Both the position numbers and the translations under genes were made by a program. Shown piece after piece: positions 26,824-35,431 of a DNA stretch of 64,000 nucleotides (the first letter of the stretch is position 1; each line of letters opens with the position of its first letter). This stretch comes from CAVUOA01 sp963742955 (lineage in GTDB: Bacteria; Bacteroidota; Ignavibacteria; Tepidaquicellales; OLB5): positions 1,984,001 through 2,048,000 of the forward strand of contig CAVUOA010000008.1 in NCBI GenBank assembly GCA_963742955.1, written 5' to 3'. The notes under the pieces were generated by a model. It made no database searches. It was given only the letters and a program-made list of their open reading frames with translations, and had not been told where the DNA came from.

Positions 26824-27057
26824 ATGCAAAAAAGGTCAAAAGCTTTAAAGTTAGCCGCCCTTATGGAACTGCTTGTAGCATTAATATTTATTCTGCTCGC
26901 AGTATTGATGTATATATCGGGTGATGTAATTACACCTGAAAAAAGCGGTCTGCCTTTGACATTTGTTTTCCTTGTCATTGCAATGGTTTCGTTAATTGGC
27001 TCGCCGATACTGTATTTTATTGCAAAGCGAATGGAAGAAAAAGAGACCGCTGATTAA
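26824..27057 (+). CDS. Small two-helix membrane protein of unknown function
   Basis: A 77-residue protein with two predicted membrane helices (LMELLVALIFILLAVLMYIS and VFLVIAMVSLIGSPILYFIA) and charged ends (MQKRSK, KRMEEKETAD). The ATG overlaps the end region of the ligase (1 bp between stop and start), so it is probably translationally coupled. I do not recognise a family. Confidence 0.6.
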   Translation: MQKRSKALKLAALMELLVALIFILLAVLMYISGDVITPEKSGLPLTFVFLVIAMVSLIGSPILYFIAKRMEEKETAD

Positions 27058-27803
27058 AACGCAAAAGTCTGAACCGCAGATTTACGCTGATTATACTGAT
27101 TTCGCTGATGAATATTGAAAGCCCTGAGCGCCTGCCTGTTGCAGAACTATCAGGGGTTAGAGAACAAATACCTAACCTGTAGGTCAAATCCGCCGCCGGC
27201 GGAATGCCTTTGACAATGAATTTCTAATCTGCCAATCTTAAATTTTTACAAAAAAAGTCATTACTTCAAGTAACGTTAAGTAATAAAAGTGACCTTTAAT
27301 TGCAGTTTTTCTGAATTTAAGTAATGAAAGTGCCATTTATTTGCGGTTTTTATTTAGCAAAAATGACTGCAAAAAAGAAATTTGGATTGAAAAATCAGCA
27401 GCTTACCTTTTTTATCAGTAAATTTTTTTATGACAAAGAACGGTTAGAGTGTATAGAGTGTATAGAGTGTGATTGAGTGTATTGAGTTATTCTAATACTC
27501 AGCACTTGATGCACTGCTTTAATAAATCTAAAACGGAAATTTCCGTTTGTCAAGAGGTAAGAAAAATATATTTTCATAAGTATTGTAAAAACAGTATAAG
27601 AATTTATAGTAATCCTATAAGTCACCCCCGACACACCGAATGATTATTAATTCGGGAACTTTTATAATATACATATTACGGGGGGACAAAATTAATTGTT
27701 GCATTCTAAAAACTATTGTTTTAATTTTCATCAGTGTCAATTTTAAAAAGGGGGAAAATAGGAAAAAGTTACGGGGCATTTTCTAAACCAAATTGATACT
27801 AAA
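27058..27803. other. Gene-free region with small repeats
   Basis: A 746-bp stretch with no convincing gene. It contains a GC-rich palindrome (TCCGCCGCCGGCGGA near 27190). Two imperfect 35-nt direct repeats at 27277-27311 and 27318-27352 share TTAAGTAAT(A/G)AAAGTG, and a 9-mer tandem (TAGAGTGTA) lies at about 27445-27487. The last 150 bp probably hold the promoter of the lipoprotein gene at 27804. Confidence 0.6.
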
Positions 27804-29045
27804 ATGAAAACAACCCTTTGTTCTCTGCTGTTGTTTCTTGCGGTGTCTCTCATATTTATCTCTTCATGCAGTGATGACCAAATTTTAAATAACGGTAACG
27901 TAACCAGTAATATCAGCGGTTCTGTTCTTGACCGCGACGGCTTTCCTGTTCCATCGGTTAGAATCTGGCTGAACAACGAATCTTATACTGAATCCGGCGG
28001 TGACGGAAACTTTTCGTTTAAGAACGTAAAGACTCCGTATGACCTTGCAATGAGCGTTCCGTTTTCAAATGAGCTTACAGTATTTAAAGGGCTGACAAAT
28101 TTCAGCCCAAAACTCTATCTTGATAACACGATTACACCCATATTCACAAATCAAGCAATGGTGTTTATGACATTCCCCGGAATATATCCCAATGGCGAAA
28201 GCAGAATCAGCTTTCTGACAAATGAAAGCAGGTATCAATATTCTCAAAATTCTTCATTAGATTCATCGGCTGTATTTATTGTCAAATGGAACGGTAGTTC
28301 AAAAATTAAAGGCAAAGTTGCGCTGATTCAGTACAAGCATGATATATTCGGTAAAATTGTTTCGTATGACAGATTTGGATTCAGGGATACTGCACTTTCT
28401 GCCGGTGAAACAATTTATATCAAAATGACGGATTCCGATTTACAGTTTAATCCTCCTGAAAATAACGTTACATTTAATCTGCCCGGTGGTCTTTTTATAC
28501 ATGAACTTGAAGTGGGAATTGCATTTAACGGATATAATAAATTTTCAAATATTGTGTTAATGCATGTTTCCGGCGGGTCACTTCCGTTATCTGTTGTTGT
28601 TCCTGCTAACCTCATTCTGGATTATCAGGTTTATGCTTATTTGAACTTTACAGGAAGCACATATTACACACTAGCAGGGCATGGAGGTATAGTTTATGTT
28701 CCCGCTGTTACCCCTGTAAATCTGGTTCACCCTGAAACAGGTGATAGTGCGGATTATAATACTGATTTTGTTCATGACGGCACCGGGAATTTATTTGTTA
28801 CCAGTTTCTATTCGATATCAGGTTATCCAAACTGTATAGTTAAAGTCGTATCCGGCTCCGATTCTGTAAGGCTTCCAATATTGCCGTTTTTTAGAATTAA
28901 TGTTATTCCCGGAACTCAATTTTCATGGAATGTCTTAAGGTATGATGGTTTTGCGGGAGTAAATGAATTTGCATCAGATAAAAGAATTTCAAACAGCCAA
29001 TACAATGTAACTTCATCTCAGCCAAGACAATTTTATCTGAGATAA
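27804..29045 (+). CDS. Lipoprotein with carboxypeptidase-regulatory-like domain
   Basis: A protein of 413 residues. A lipoprotein signal is visible at the N-terminus (LAVSLIFISSCSDD, Cys about 22). Residues about 36-95 look like a carboxypeptidase-D regulatory-like beta-sandwich (ISGSVLDRDGFPVPSVRIWLNNES ... GDGNFSFKNVKTPYDLAM). The remainder is beta-rich with no recognised domain and no sorting domain. Likely anchored in the outer membrane or periplasm. It stands alone, with gene-poor flanks. Confidence 0.75.
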   Translation: MKTTLCSLLLFLAVSLIFISSCSDDQILNNGNVTSNISGSVLDRDGFPVPSVRIWLNNESYTESGGDGNFSFKNVKTPYDLAMSVPFSNELTVFKGLTNFSPKLYLDNTITPIFTNQAMVFMTFPGIYPNGESRISFLTNESRYQYSQNSSLDSSAVFIVKWNGSSKIKGKVALIQYKHDIFGKIVSYDRFGFRDTALSAGETIYIKMTDSDLQFNPPENNVTFNLPGGLFIHELEVGIAFNGYNKFSNIVLMHVSGGSLPLSVVVPANLILDYQVYAYLNFTGSTYYTLAGHGGIVYVPAVTPVNLVHPETGDSADYNTDFVHDGTGNLFVTSFYSISGYPNCIVKVVSGSDSVRLPILPFFRINVIPGTQFSWNVLRYDGFAGVNEFASDKRISNSQYNVTSSQPRQFYLR

Positions 29046-29394
29046 GATTATTATTAGATATTTGATTTATCTTACCTGTATTGCCTTGGCGGATTTAACA
29101 TACAGGCAATGTTTGCATTTCTTTGTGTTTCTTAGAGACTTTGTGCCTTCGTGGCGAAATTTTTCGGTATTCCCGATTCCTGATTAACATGAGATTGCTT
29201 TGCAGCGCTCGCAATAGCAAATTCTTCTAACTATATGTCTATTTAACCATTTAGCAATTTAGCTGTTTTTAGCCTTCTTTCCCCTTTATTCAGTGTTTCA
29301 AAGTTTGTATATTCGAAACTTGATTGTTATTTTTTCCATTATAATGAGTGAAAAGAATAAAAATCAATAATATATAACTAAAGGATACATTTTA
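29046..29394. other. Intergenic region with a short palindrome
   Basis: A 349-bp stretch with no gene. At about 29198-29221 a GATTGCTTTGC..CGCTCGCAAT palindrome occurs. A related sequence forms the 3' end of the GIY-YIG gene at 47855. The remainder is AT-rich and should contain the promoter of the E1 gene. Confidence 0.5.
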
Positions 29395-31500
29395 ATGTCA
29401 GAAAAATTAATAAAGGAGAAGAAAACCAACGGAATGGCTGCAGACGGCGAGTTCCACCACAATGGCAAGGAATACCTGAACAAAGGCGCAGAAAACAACT
29501 ATGGATTACAAAAAAAGATTTTTGCATGCTACAGCTCAATGCTCCTTACCCGCTTAACGGATGACAGAATTGATACCCTCATAAAGCAGGGTAAAGCGGC
29601 ATTTCTCATTTCCGGTTCCGGTCACGAAGCAATACAGGTAGCAATGGCTATGGCAATGAAAGCCAAAAAGGACTGGTTCTTCACCTATTACAGAGATAAC
29701 GGAATAGGAACCGCATTGGGTATTACGCCTGAGATGATATTTGAACATATCATGGGGCGTGCATCAGACCCGTTTACAGGCGGCAGGCAGATGTCGATGC
29801 ATCTCGGAAGCGCAGAGCTTCGTATGCCTACGGCTTCATCACCTACAGGCTCGCAGTATCTGCAGGCAGTCGGTGCGGCAATGAGCGCTGTTCTCAGAAA
29901 AACAGATGAAGTGGTTTACGTAGGCGGCGGCGAAGGTTCAACCTCCGAAGGCGAATTCTTCGAGGCAATTAACTGGGCTGCCAGGAAAAAACTCCCCGTA
30001 ATTTTTGTGATTCAGAATAACGGCTTTGCAATCTCTGTTCCTGTTGAACAGCAGACTGCAGGCGCATCGGTGTATAAGGTTGTTGCAGGATTTGAAGGCT
30101 TGCACCGCTTCCATATCGACGGAACAAATTTTATGGAAAGCTACGCAACCGCTAAAGAAGCTGTACGCCTTGCGAGAGCCGGCGAAGGTCCTTCGTTTAT
30201 TTACGCTGATGTTGTAAGGCTGCGTTCGCACTCGGCATCAGACTCACAGGAAAAATACAGAACAAAAGAAGAAATTGAACGTGACCGCTTAAAAGACCCG
30301 ATAGTTTGGCTAGAGAAATTTATGATGGAAAAAGGAATTATTGATGAAAATGAAATAACGGAGACAAGAAAAGAAATAAATGAACTGGTACTGCAGTCGG
30401 CGGAAGATGTATTCAAACAGCCGCTGCCTGACCCTGCCGATATAGAAAAATATTTATTCTGCCCCGCAGAAGAGCAGACACCGATTGAATACGAAAAATC
30501 AGAGCCTAAAGGCGAACCGATTGTAATGGTTGATGCCATTAACCATGCATTGCATGAGGAAATGGAAAACAATCCCAATATGATTGTTTACGGTGAAGAT
30601 ATTGCTGACGGCAAAGGCGGAGTGTTCACTGCAACAAAAGGGCTATCAACAAAGTTCGGAACAGAGCGCGTGTTTAATTCACCTCTTGCCGAAGCATCTA
30701 TTGTCGGTACAGCAGTCGGCGCCGCGCTTACGGGAATGAAACCCGTGGTTGAAATTCAGTTTGCGGATTATATATTCCCGGCTATGATGCAGATCCGCGA
30801 TGAGCTGGTTATGTACCGATACCGCTCAAATAACATGAACTCCTCGCCTGTTACAATCAGGGTTGCAGTCGGCGGATATATCGGGGGCGGACATTACCAT
30901 TCACAGAACATCGAAGCAATTTTCGGCAAATGCCCGGGATTGTATATTTGCTATCCTTCCAATGCTGCGGATGCTAAAGGCTTGCTGAAAACTGCATGCA
31001 AAGTTAAAGACCCGGTAATGTTTCTTGAACATAAGTTTCTCTACAGGCAGGCTTATGCAAAATCACCCGAACCGGATAAAGATTACTACCTGCCGTTCGG
31101 TAAAGCTGCAGTAAAAACTACAGGTAATGATTTAACAATAGTTACCTACGGCGCAATGGTAGAAAAAGCTCTGCGCGCTGCACGCGAGCTTGAAAAGAAA
31201 AACTACGGTGTTGAAGTAATAGATATCAGAACAATAGTACCGCTCGATACGGAAACTATACTTAACTCGGTTAAGAAAACGGGTAAGGTAATTGTGTTCC
31301 ATGAGGATACTAAATTCCTCGGGTTCGGCGCGGAAATAGCTTCGCAGATAGCAGAATCAGCATTTGAATATCTCGATGCGCCGATTAAGAGAGTTGCGGG
31401 ACTGCATATTCACATTCCGTTCAGTCCGCCTCTTGAAAAAACTGCTTTACCGCAGGACGACTGGATTTTAAAAGCGGCTGAGGAAATGCTGAGTTATTAA
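29395..31500 (+). CDS. Fused alpha-beta 2-oxoacid dehydrogenase E1 (branched-chain type)
   Basis: A 701-residue thiamine-diphosphate enzyme that would decarboxylate a 2-oxoacid (2-oxoisovalerate type) and pass the acyl group to an E2 lipoyl subunit. Residues about 40-370 are the E1 alpha part, with the thiamine-binding GGGEGSTSEGEFFEAINWA ... NNGFAIS. Residues about 375-701 are the beta part (GEDIADGKGGVFTATKGL, FNSPLAEASIVG, FADYIFPAMMQIRDE). In many bacteria the two are separate genes; the fused form is known in Bacteroidota. No E2 or E3 gene is nearby. A terminator follows. Confidence 0.88.
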   Translation: MSEKLIKEKKTNGMAADGEFHHNGKEYLNKGAENNYGLQKKIFACYSSMLLTRLTDDRIDTLIKQGKAAFLISGSGHEAIQVAMAMAMKAKKDWFFTYYRDNGIGTALGITPEMIFEHIMGRASDPFTGGRQMSMHLGSAELRMPTASSPTGSQYLQAVGAAMSAVLRKTDEVVYVGGGEGSTSEGEFFEAINWAARKKLPVIFVIQNNGFAISVPVEQQTAGASVYKVVAGFEGLHRFHIDGTNFMESYATAKEAVRLARAGEGPSFIYADVVRLRSHSASDSQEKYRTKEEIERDRLKDPIVWLEKFMMEKGIIDENEITETRKEINELVLQSAEDVFKQPLPDPADIEKYLFCPAEEQTPIEYEKSEPKGEPIVMVDAINHALHEEMENNPNMIVYGEDIADGKGGVFTATKGLSTKFGTERVFNSPLAEASIVGTAVGAALTGMKPVVEIQFADYIFPAMMQIRDELVMYRYRSNNMNSSPVTIRVAVGGYIGGGHYHSQNIEAIFGKCPGLYICYPSNAADAKGLLKTACKVKDPVMFLEHKFLYRQAYAKSPEPDKDYYLPFGKAAVKTTGNDLTIVTYGAMVEKALRAARELEKKNYGVEVIDIRTIVPLDTETILNSVKKTGKVIVFHEDTKFLGFGAEIASQIAESAFEYLDAPIKRVAGLHIHIPFSPPLEKTALPQDDWILKAAEEMLSY

Positions 31501-31532
31501 TCAATGCAAGTGATACAATAAATTTATATCCA

Positions 31533-31567
31533 GGTGCGAATCCGGCAAAGGGATTTGCACCTTTTTT
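31533..31567 (+). terminator. Intrinsic terminator after the E1 gene
   Basis: A GGTGCGAATCC/GGATTTGCACC stem (one wobble pair), 7-nt loop, then six T residues, ending just before the next gene. Confidence 0.8.
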
Positions 31568-31571
31568 ATTT

Positions 31572-32930
31572 ATGAAAGAACCAATTATATCTATATCAGG
31601 AATCAGGGGAATATTAGGTGAGTCGTTAACCTCATCTAATATTATTAAGTTCACACGCGCTTTTGCTTTATATTCAGGCTGTAAGCGGATTGTTATCGGC
31701 AGAGACGGCAGGCAGTATGGCGATATAATCGAAAAAATTGTTGAGTCAACCCTGCTGTTAAGCGGATGTGAAGTTATAAATCTGGGAATGGCTCCGACTC
31801 CCACCATCACACTTGCAGTTGAAACCCTCAAAGCGCAGGGAGGAATATCCATAACAGCATCGCACAATCCCCAGCAATGGAACGGAATGAAGTTTATAAA
31901 CAGCAAAGGCATATTTTTAGATGCTGAAGAGAATAAAGCATTTTTAAAAATTGCTGCGAAAATTTCGGGAACGCAAAAGAGTAATAAAAATATTAAGCAG
32001 GTTGAATACTACCCGGGATTTGAGGATTACCATATCGGCAAAGTGCTGAACATTTCTTCGGTTAATGTAAACAAAATAAGGAGAAGAAGATTCAGGGTAG
32101 TTGTTGATTGTGTTAATTCATCCGGTTCATTTATTGTGCCTAAGCTGCTGAATAAATTAGGCTGTGATGTTGTAAAAGTTAATTGTGACGGAACGGGAAT
32201 ATTTGGACGAAAGCCTGAACCAGTTCCTGAGAATTTGAAGAAAACTGCGCTTGCAGTTAAGAGGCATAAGGCTGATATAGGGATTGTAGTTGACCCCGAT
32301 GCCGATAGATTGGTCTTAATTACCGAAGAAGGCAAGCCGTTCATCGAAGAAAATACAATTGCTTCGGTTATAAAGCATGTGTTGAAAAATGCTCCGAAGA
32401 ATAAACGAATTGCTGCGGTTAACCTATCAACCACAAGGGCTGTTGATGATATTGTAAATGAGCTTGGTGGCAGGCTTTATAAATCACCTGTGGGTGAAAT
32501 TAATGTTATCAGGAAAATGAAGCAGTACAAAGCCATCGCCGGCGGTGAGGGAAGCGGGGGAGTAATACTGCCGGAAGTTCATTACGGGAGAGATTCGCTT
32601 GTTGGTATTGCAGTGATTCTAAGCGAGCTTGCTGATTTTGGAGGAACAGTATCGGAGTATAAAAAATCCTTGCCCGAATATCATATCCTCAAAACAAAAT
32701 TTGAACTGAAATCGGTAAACCCGGATAAAATATTCAAGTTCATTAAAAAGAAATACAAAGATTGCCCGGTTAATGAAGAAGACGGGTTGAGGATTGATTT
32801 TGAATCATCCTGGGTGAATTTCAGGAAATCTAATACGGAACCGATAATGAGGATAATAACGGAAGCGAAAAGCTTGCAGGAGGCAAGAATGATTCAGAAA
32901 GAATTATTGAAAGACTTCCTAAGTCTGTGA
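31572..32930 (+). CDS. Phosphoglucosamine mutase / phosphomannomutase family protein
   Basis: An alpha-D-phosphohexomutase of 452 residues that moves phosphate between C6 and C1 of a hexose, feeding cell-wall or LPS sugar synthesis. The four family motifs are present in order: ITASHNPQQWNG near 96 (catalytic Ser), DPDADRL near 230 (metal), GEGSGG near 322 (sugar specificity) and RKSNTEPIMRI near 420 (phosphate). Sequence alone does not settle GlmM against ManB or Pgm. No other phosphohexomutase is in the window. It starts only 5 bp after the E1 terminator. Confidence 0.87.
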   Translation: MKEPIISISGIRGILGESLTSSNIIKFTRAFALYSGCKRIVIGRDGRQYGDIIEKIVESTLLLSGCEVINLGMAPTPTITLAVETLKAQGGISITASHNPQQWNGMKFINSKGIFLDAEENKAFLKIAAKISGTQKSNKNIKQVEYYPGFEDYHIGKVLNISSVNVNKIRRRRFRVVVDCVNSSGSFIVPKLLNKLGCDVVKVNCDGTGIFGRKPEPVPENLKKTALAVKRHKADIGIVVDPDADRLVLITEEGKPFIEENTIASVIKHVLKNAPKNKRIAAVNLSTTRAVDDIVNELGGRLYKSPVGEINVIRKMKQYKAIAGGEGSGGVILPEVHYGRDSLVGIAVILSELADFGGTVSEYKKSLPEYHILKTKFELKSVNPDKIFKFIKKKYKDCPVNEEDGLRIDFESSWVNFRKSNTEPIMRIITEAKSLQEARMIQKELLKDFLSL

Positions 32931-32952
32931 GACTTCGGAAATCTATATTATT

Positions 32953-33012
32953 TGTCACCCTGAACTTGTTTCAGGGTCTGTGTTTAGATGCTGAAACAAG
33001 TTCAGCATGACA
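32953..33012. repeat. Palindromic repeat (CACCCTGAAC ... GAAACAAGTTCAGCATG)
   Basis: Two arms, TGTCACCCTGAACTTGTTTC and CTGAAACAAGTTCAGCATGA, are inverted around a short spacer. A second member in opposite orientation lies at 49549-49604. Confidence 0.75.
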
Positions 33013-33054
33013 GAAATGGATTTCACTGCCTTGTGGTATCAGGGCTTCTTTGTG

Positions 33055-33078
33055 GTGTCAGGTCTTACGACCTGACAC
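33055..33078. repeat. Perfect palindrome upstream of the OppD-like gene
   Basis: GTGTCAGGTC-TTAC-GACCTGACAC, a 10-bp perfect stem. The T-tract is missing. It lies about 60 bp before the ATPase gene and could be a REP-like element. Confidence 0.6.
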
Positions 33079-33139
33079 GTTGAAACATTTATTTATAAAG
33101 TTTTTTTCATTAAATTGTTAAAATTTAAATGATTTTATT

Positions 33140-34185
33140 ATGGCAAAACTACTCGAAGTAAAGAACCTCAAGACATATTTTTATACTGATGACGGCATTG
33201 CAAAAGCGGTTGATAATGTGGATTATGACCTCGACAAAGGCGAAACATTAGGGCTTGTTGGAGAATCCGGCTGCGGTAAGAGCGTTTCGGCTTTATCAAT
33301 TATGCAGCTTATTCCCGACCCTCCGGGCAAAATTGTAGGGGGAGAAATAATGTTTAAGGGCCAGGATATTGTTAAGCTAAGCGAACGTGAAATGCAGGAT
33401 ATCAGAGGTAATGATATTGCTATGATATTCCAGGAGCCGATGACATCACTTAACCCCGTGTTCAGATGCGGTGACCAGATTGACGAGGCTATTATGCTTC
33501 ACCAGAATGTTTCCAAGGAAGAGGCAGCGAAGAGGTCAATTGAAATGCTTCGTTTAGTTGGCGTACCTGCTCCCGAGCAGAGGTATAAAGATTATCCCCA
33601 TCAGCTTTCCGGCGGATCTGAGGCAGAGAGTTATGATTGCAATGGCGCTTTCATGCAATCCCGAAATACTTATTGCTGATGAACCAACAACCGCGCTTGA
33701 TGTAACAGTTCAGGCGCAGATATTGGAGCTGATTAAAGAAGCTGCAGAATGAGCTTGGTATGGCTGTAATTATGATTACACATGACCTCGGTGTTATTGC
33801 CGAGATATCAGACAGGGTAGCCATTATGTATGCGGGAAAAATTGTTGAGTATTCAAATGTTGATGAAATTTTCTACAATCCGAAACATCCTTACACACTG
33901 GGTCTCTTAAGCTCGATACCAAAACTGAATAAAGGGAAATCACGTCTTTCTACAATTGAAGGTACGGTACCTTCGGCAACAGAATATCCCGCAGGATGCC
34001 ATTTCTGCACACGCTGCAAATATGTTGATAGCGCTGTATACACTAAAAACAGCAGATGCTGGAACGAAGAACCGCCGCTTTTCCAGGTTGATAAGGCAAC
34101 AACAATGCATACCGTAGCCTGCCATTTCTGGAAAGAAGTTGAAGCGAAAAGGGAAAAAGCCGGTGAAAAGGTTGGAGAAGCGTAA
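33140..34185 (+). pseudogene. Oligopeptide/dipeptide ABC transporter ATP-binding protein (OppD/DppD-like), two indels
   Basis: Three frame segments together encode one 348-residue ATPase. The Walker A (GESGCGKS) is near residue 40. The signature is split: QLSGG in the first frame and RQRVMIAMALSCNPEILIADEPTTALD (with Walker B) in the next. The third frame has MITHDLG and the OppD-type C-terminal Cys motif (GCHFCTRCKY). Extra bases lie near 33619 and near 33746. The total length of 1,046 nt equals 348 codons plus two, so two insertions restore the full gene. It would power peptide import, but no permease or binding protein gene is adjacent. Confidence 0.8.
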
Positions 34186-34214
34186 GAAAGAAAACAAAAA
34201 ATAATTTAAAACAT

Positions 34215-34445
34215 ATGGGTATTAAATCAGCAAAAAAATCAAAATCAGGAAGAATAATTAATAACAGGATTAGTTATATAACTGATGGTAATGGCAAAAA
34301 AACGTCAGTTGTTTTGCCTATTAAAAAGTATGAAAAACTACTTGAAGACCTTCATGACCTTGCAATTGTGGCAGAACGGAAGAGGGACAAATCTTTGAAA
34401 CTTGATGACTTTTTAGAAGACCTCAAAAAAGATGGATTACTATAG
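34215..34445 (+). CDS. Putative antitoxin of a RelE-type toxin-antitoxin pair
   Basis: A charged 76-residue protein. A central segment (KKTSVVLPIKKYEKLLEDLHDLAIVAERKRD) resembles the Phd/YefM/RelB-type antitoxin core, and the C-terminus (DDFLEDLKKDGLL) would be the toxin-binding tail. The call rests mainly on context: its last 14 bp overlap the start of a RelE-like toxin gene, as is usual in such operons. Antitoxins of this kind usually autorepress their operon. Confidence 0.65.
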   Translation: MGIKSAKKSKSGRIINNRISYITDGNGKKTSVVLPIKKYEKLLEDLHDLAIVAERKRDKSLKLDDFLEDLKKDGLL

Positions 34446-34698
34446 GATTGAAATAAAGAAGAGTGCTGAAAAAGATATTAGAAAAATTCCTAAGAGTTAC
34501 ATTAAAAAAATAACAGCTTCAATTACAGAATTGGCAGGAAATCCATATCCTGCAAGCTGTAAGAAAATTAAATCATCTGACTCGTTGTATAGAATAAGAA
34601 TTAGTGATTTTAGAGTAATATACGAAGTTCTAAATAATGACAGAATAATAATGATACATTATATTAGGCATAGAAAAGACGTTTACAGAAATATATAA
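34432..34698 (+). CDS. RelE/ParE-superfamily toxin
   Basis: An 88-residue protein with the RelE fold signature: IEIKKSAEKDIRKIP at the start, RIRISDFRVIYEV in the middle and IIMIHYIRHRKDVYR at the end. RelE toxins cut mRNA on the ribosome and ParE relatives poison gyrase; which applies here is not clear. It overlaps the antitoxin gene, which precedes it. A terminator follows. Confidence 0.82.
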   Translation: MDYYRIEIKKSAEKDIRKIPKSYIKKITASITELAGNPYPASCKKIKSSDSLYRIRISDFRVIYEVLNNDRIIMIHYIRHRKDVYRNI

Positions 34699-34714
34699 AT
34701 ATCAATAAACCTGT

Positions 34715-34740
34715 AAAACCCGCTTAATGGCGGGTTTTTT
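34715..34740. terminator. Terminator after the toxin gene, facing a convergent gene
   Basis: An AACCCGC/GCGGGTT stem, short loop and a T-run on the plus strand. The A-run on the other side means it may also end the DinB-like gene. Confidence 0.8.
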
Positions 34741-34746
34741 GTGTAT

Positions 34747-35265
34747 TTACACCATTTCACCGCCGGTTGCTTTAATAATCCATGAAATCTGCCCAATATG
34801 CATAGGTTCATGCCTGATACAATGCTTAATTACGGCAAGCCTGTCTTTCTTTCCCCCGAATGAAGCATCAATAAAGTTTGGTTTTTCCAGTTGTTCATCA
34901 GAGAGCTCATTTAATATTTTCAGAGCCTCTGCATGGACCTCATCGAGTTTGCTTAAAACTTCATTATATTCCGGCTTTTGTTTTACATCAGCAGGATTAG
35001 AACCTATGCTGTATTCATCAAGCCAGGGGATATCAATGGTCTTATTCCCGACTCCCTGTAAAATTAAAAAATGCTCTGTCCAGACAAGGTGGCAAACTAT
35101 CCAGTAAGCGGTATTTACTTTAATGCCGTTAATTTCAAATTGTGTATGCAGATGTTTTTCATCCAGATTTGAAAGGTAAAACTTGGTTAGGTTTCTTACT
35201 GATTCAAATGCATCGGCTAAAACTTGTGATTGTGTATTTTGTCCATAAAATGTTTTTTGATTTAT
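34747..35265 (-). CDS. DinB-family protein, start codon unclear
   Basis: An open minus-strand frame runs from the TAG at 35308-35310 to the stop at 34747. It translates to FYGQNTQSQVLADAFESVRN, then YWIVCHLVWTEHFLI, and ends RHEPMHIGQISWIIKATGGE. The spaced His residues (in CHLVWTEH and RHEPMHIGQ) are the metal site of DinB four-helix proteins, a group that includes thiol S-transferases and DNA-damage-induced proteins. No ATG, GTG or TTG lies in frame at the 5' end. An ATA near 35265 sits where the family usually starts. The gene is either missing its start through an error or decaying. The listed 5' end is approximate. Confidence 0.65.
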   Translation of the reverse strand: MNQKTFYGQNTQSQVLADAFESVRNLTKFYLSNLDEKHLHTQFEINGIKVNTAYWIVCHLVWTEHFLILQGVGNKTIDIPWLDEYSIGSNPADVKQKPEYNEVLSKLDEVHAEALKILNELSDEQLEKPNFIDASFGGKKDRLAVIKHCIRHEPMHIGQISWIIKATGGEMV

Positions 35266-35320
35266 TAAATCTAATTTATTAATATACCTTTTGCTTCTTT
35301 GAAATTGCTAAAATTACATT

Positions 35321-35357
35321 CCCCAATTCCTTTAGGAGAGGGGTTATAGTGGGGTTT
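35321..35357. repeat. Degenerate palindromic element (CCCC ... AGGAGAGGGG type)
   Basis: CCCCAATTCCTTTAGGAGAGGGGTTATAGTGGGG is related to the element inside the gene at 124-1374. It lies between the DinB-like gene and RlmD. GC-rich debris follows to about 35420. Confidence 0.5.
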
Positions 35358-35431
35358 TAAACAAAGACCTCACCCTCCGTCTCCACCTGCCCCGAAGTCT
35401 CTGGACCTCCTGAGAAAAGAGGGAAGTTTAT

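Noticed and set aside
27443..27490. The TAGAGTGTA tandem as a replication-origin iteron
   Set aside because: It is only about five short degenerate units, with no dnaA-like or rep gene, and a plain simple-sequence repeat explains it.
33140..34185. Programmed frameshifting in the OppD-like gene
   Set aside because: The two breaks are simple extra bases with no slippery heptamer or stop-linked motif that I can see, and one also involves a changed codon. Decay or error is simpler.
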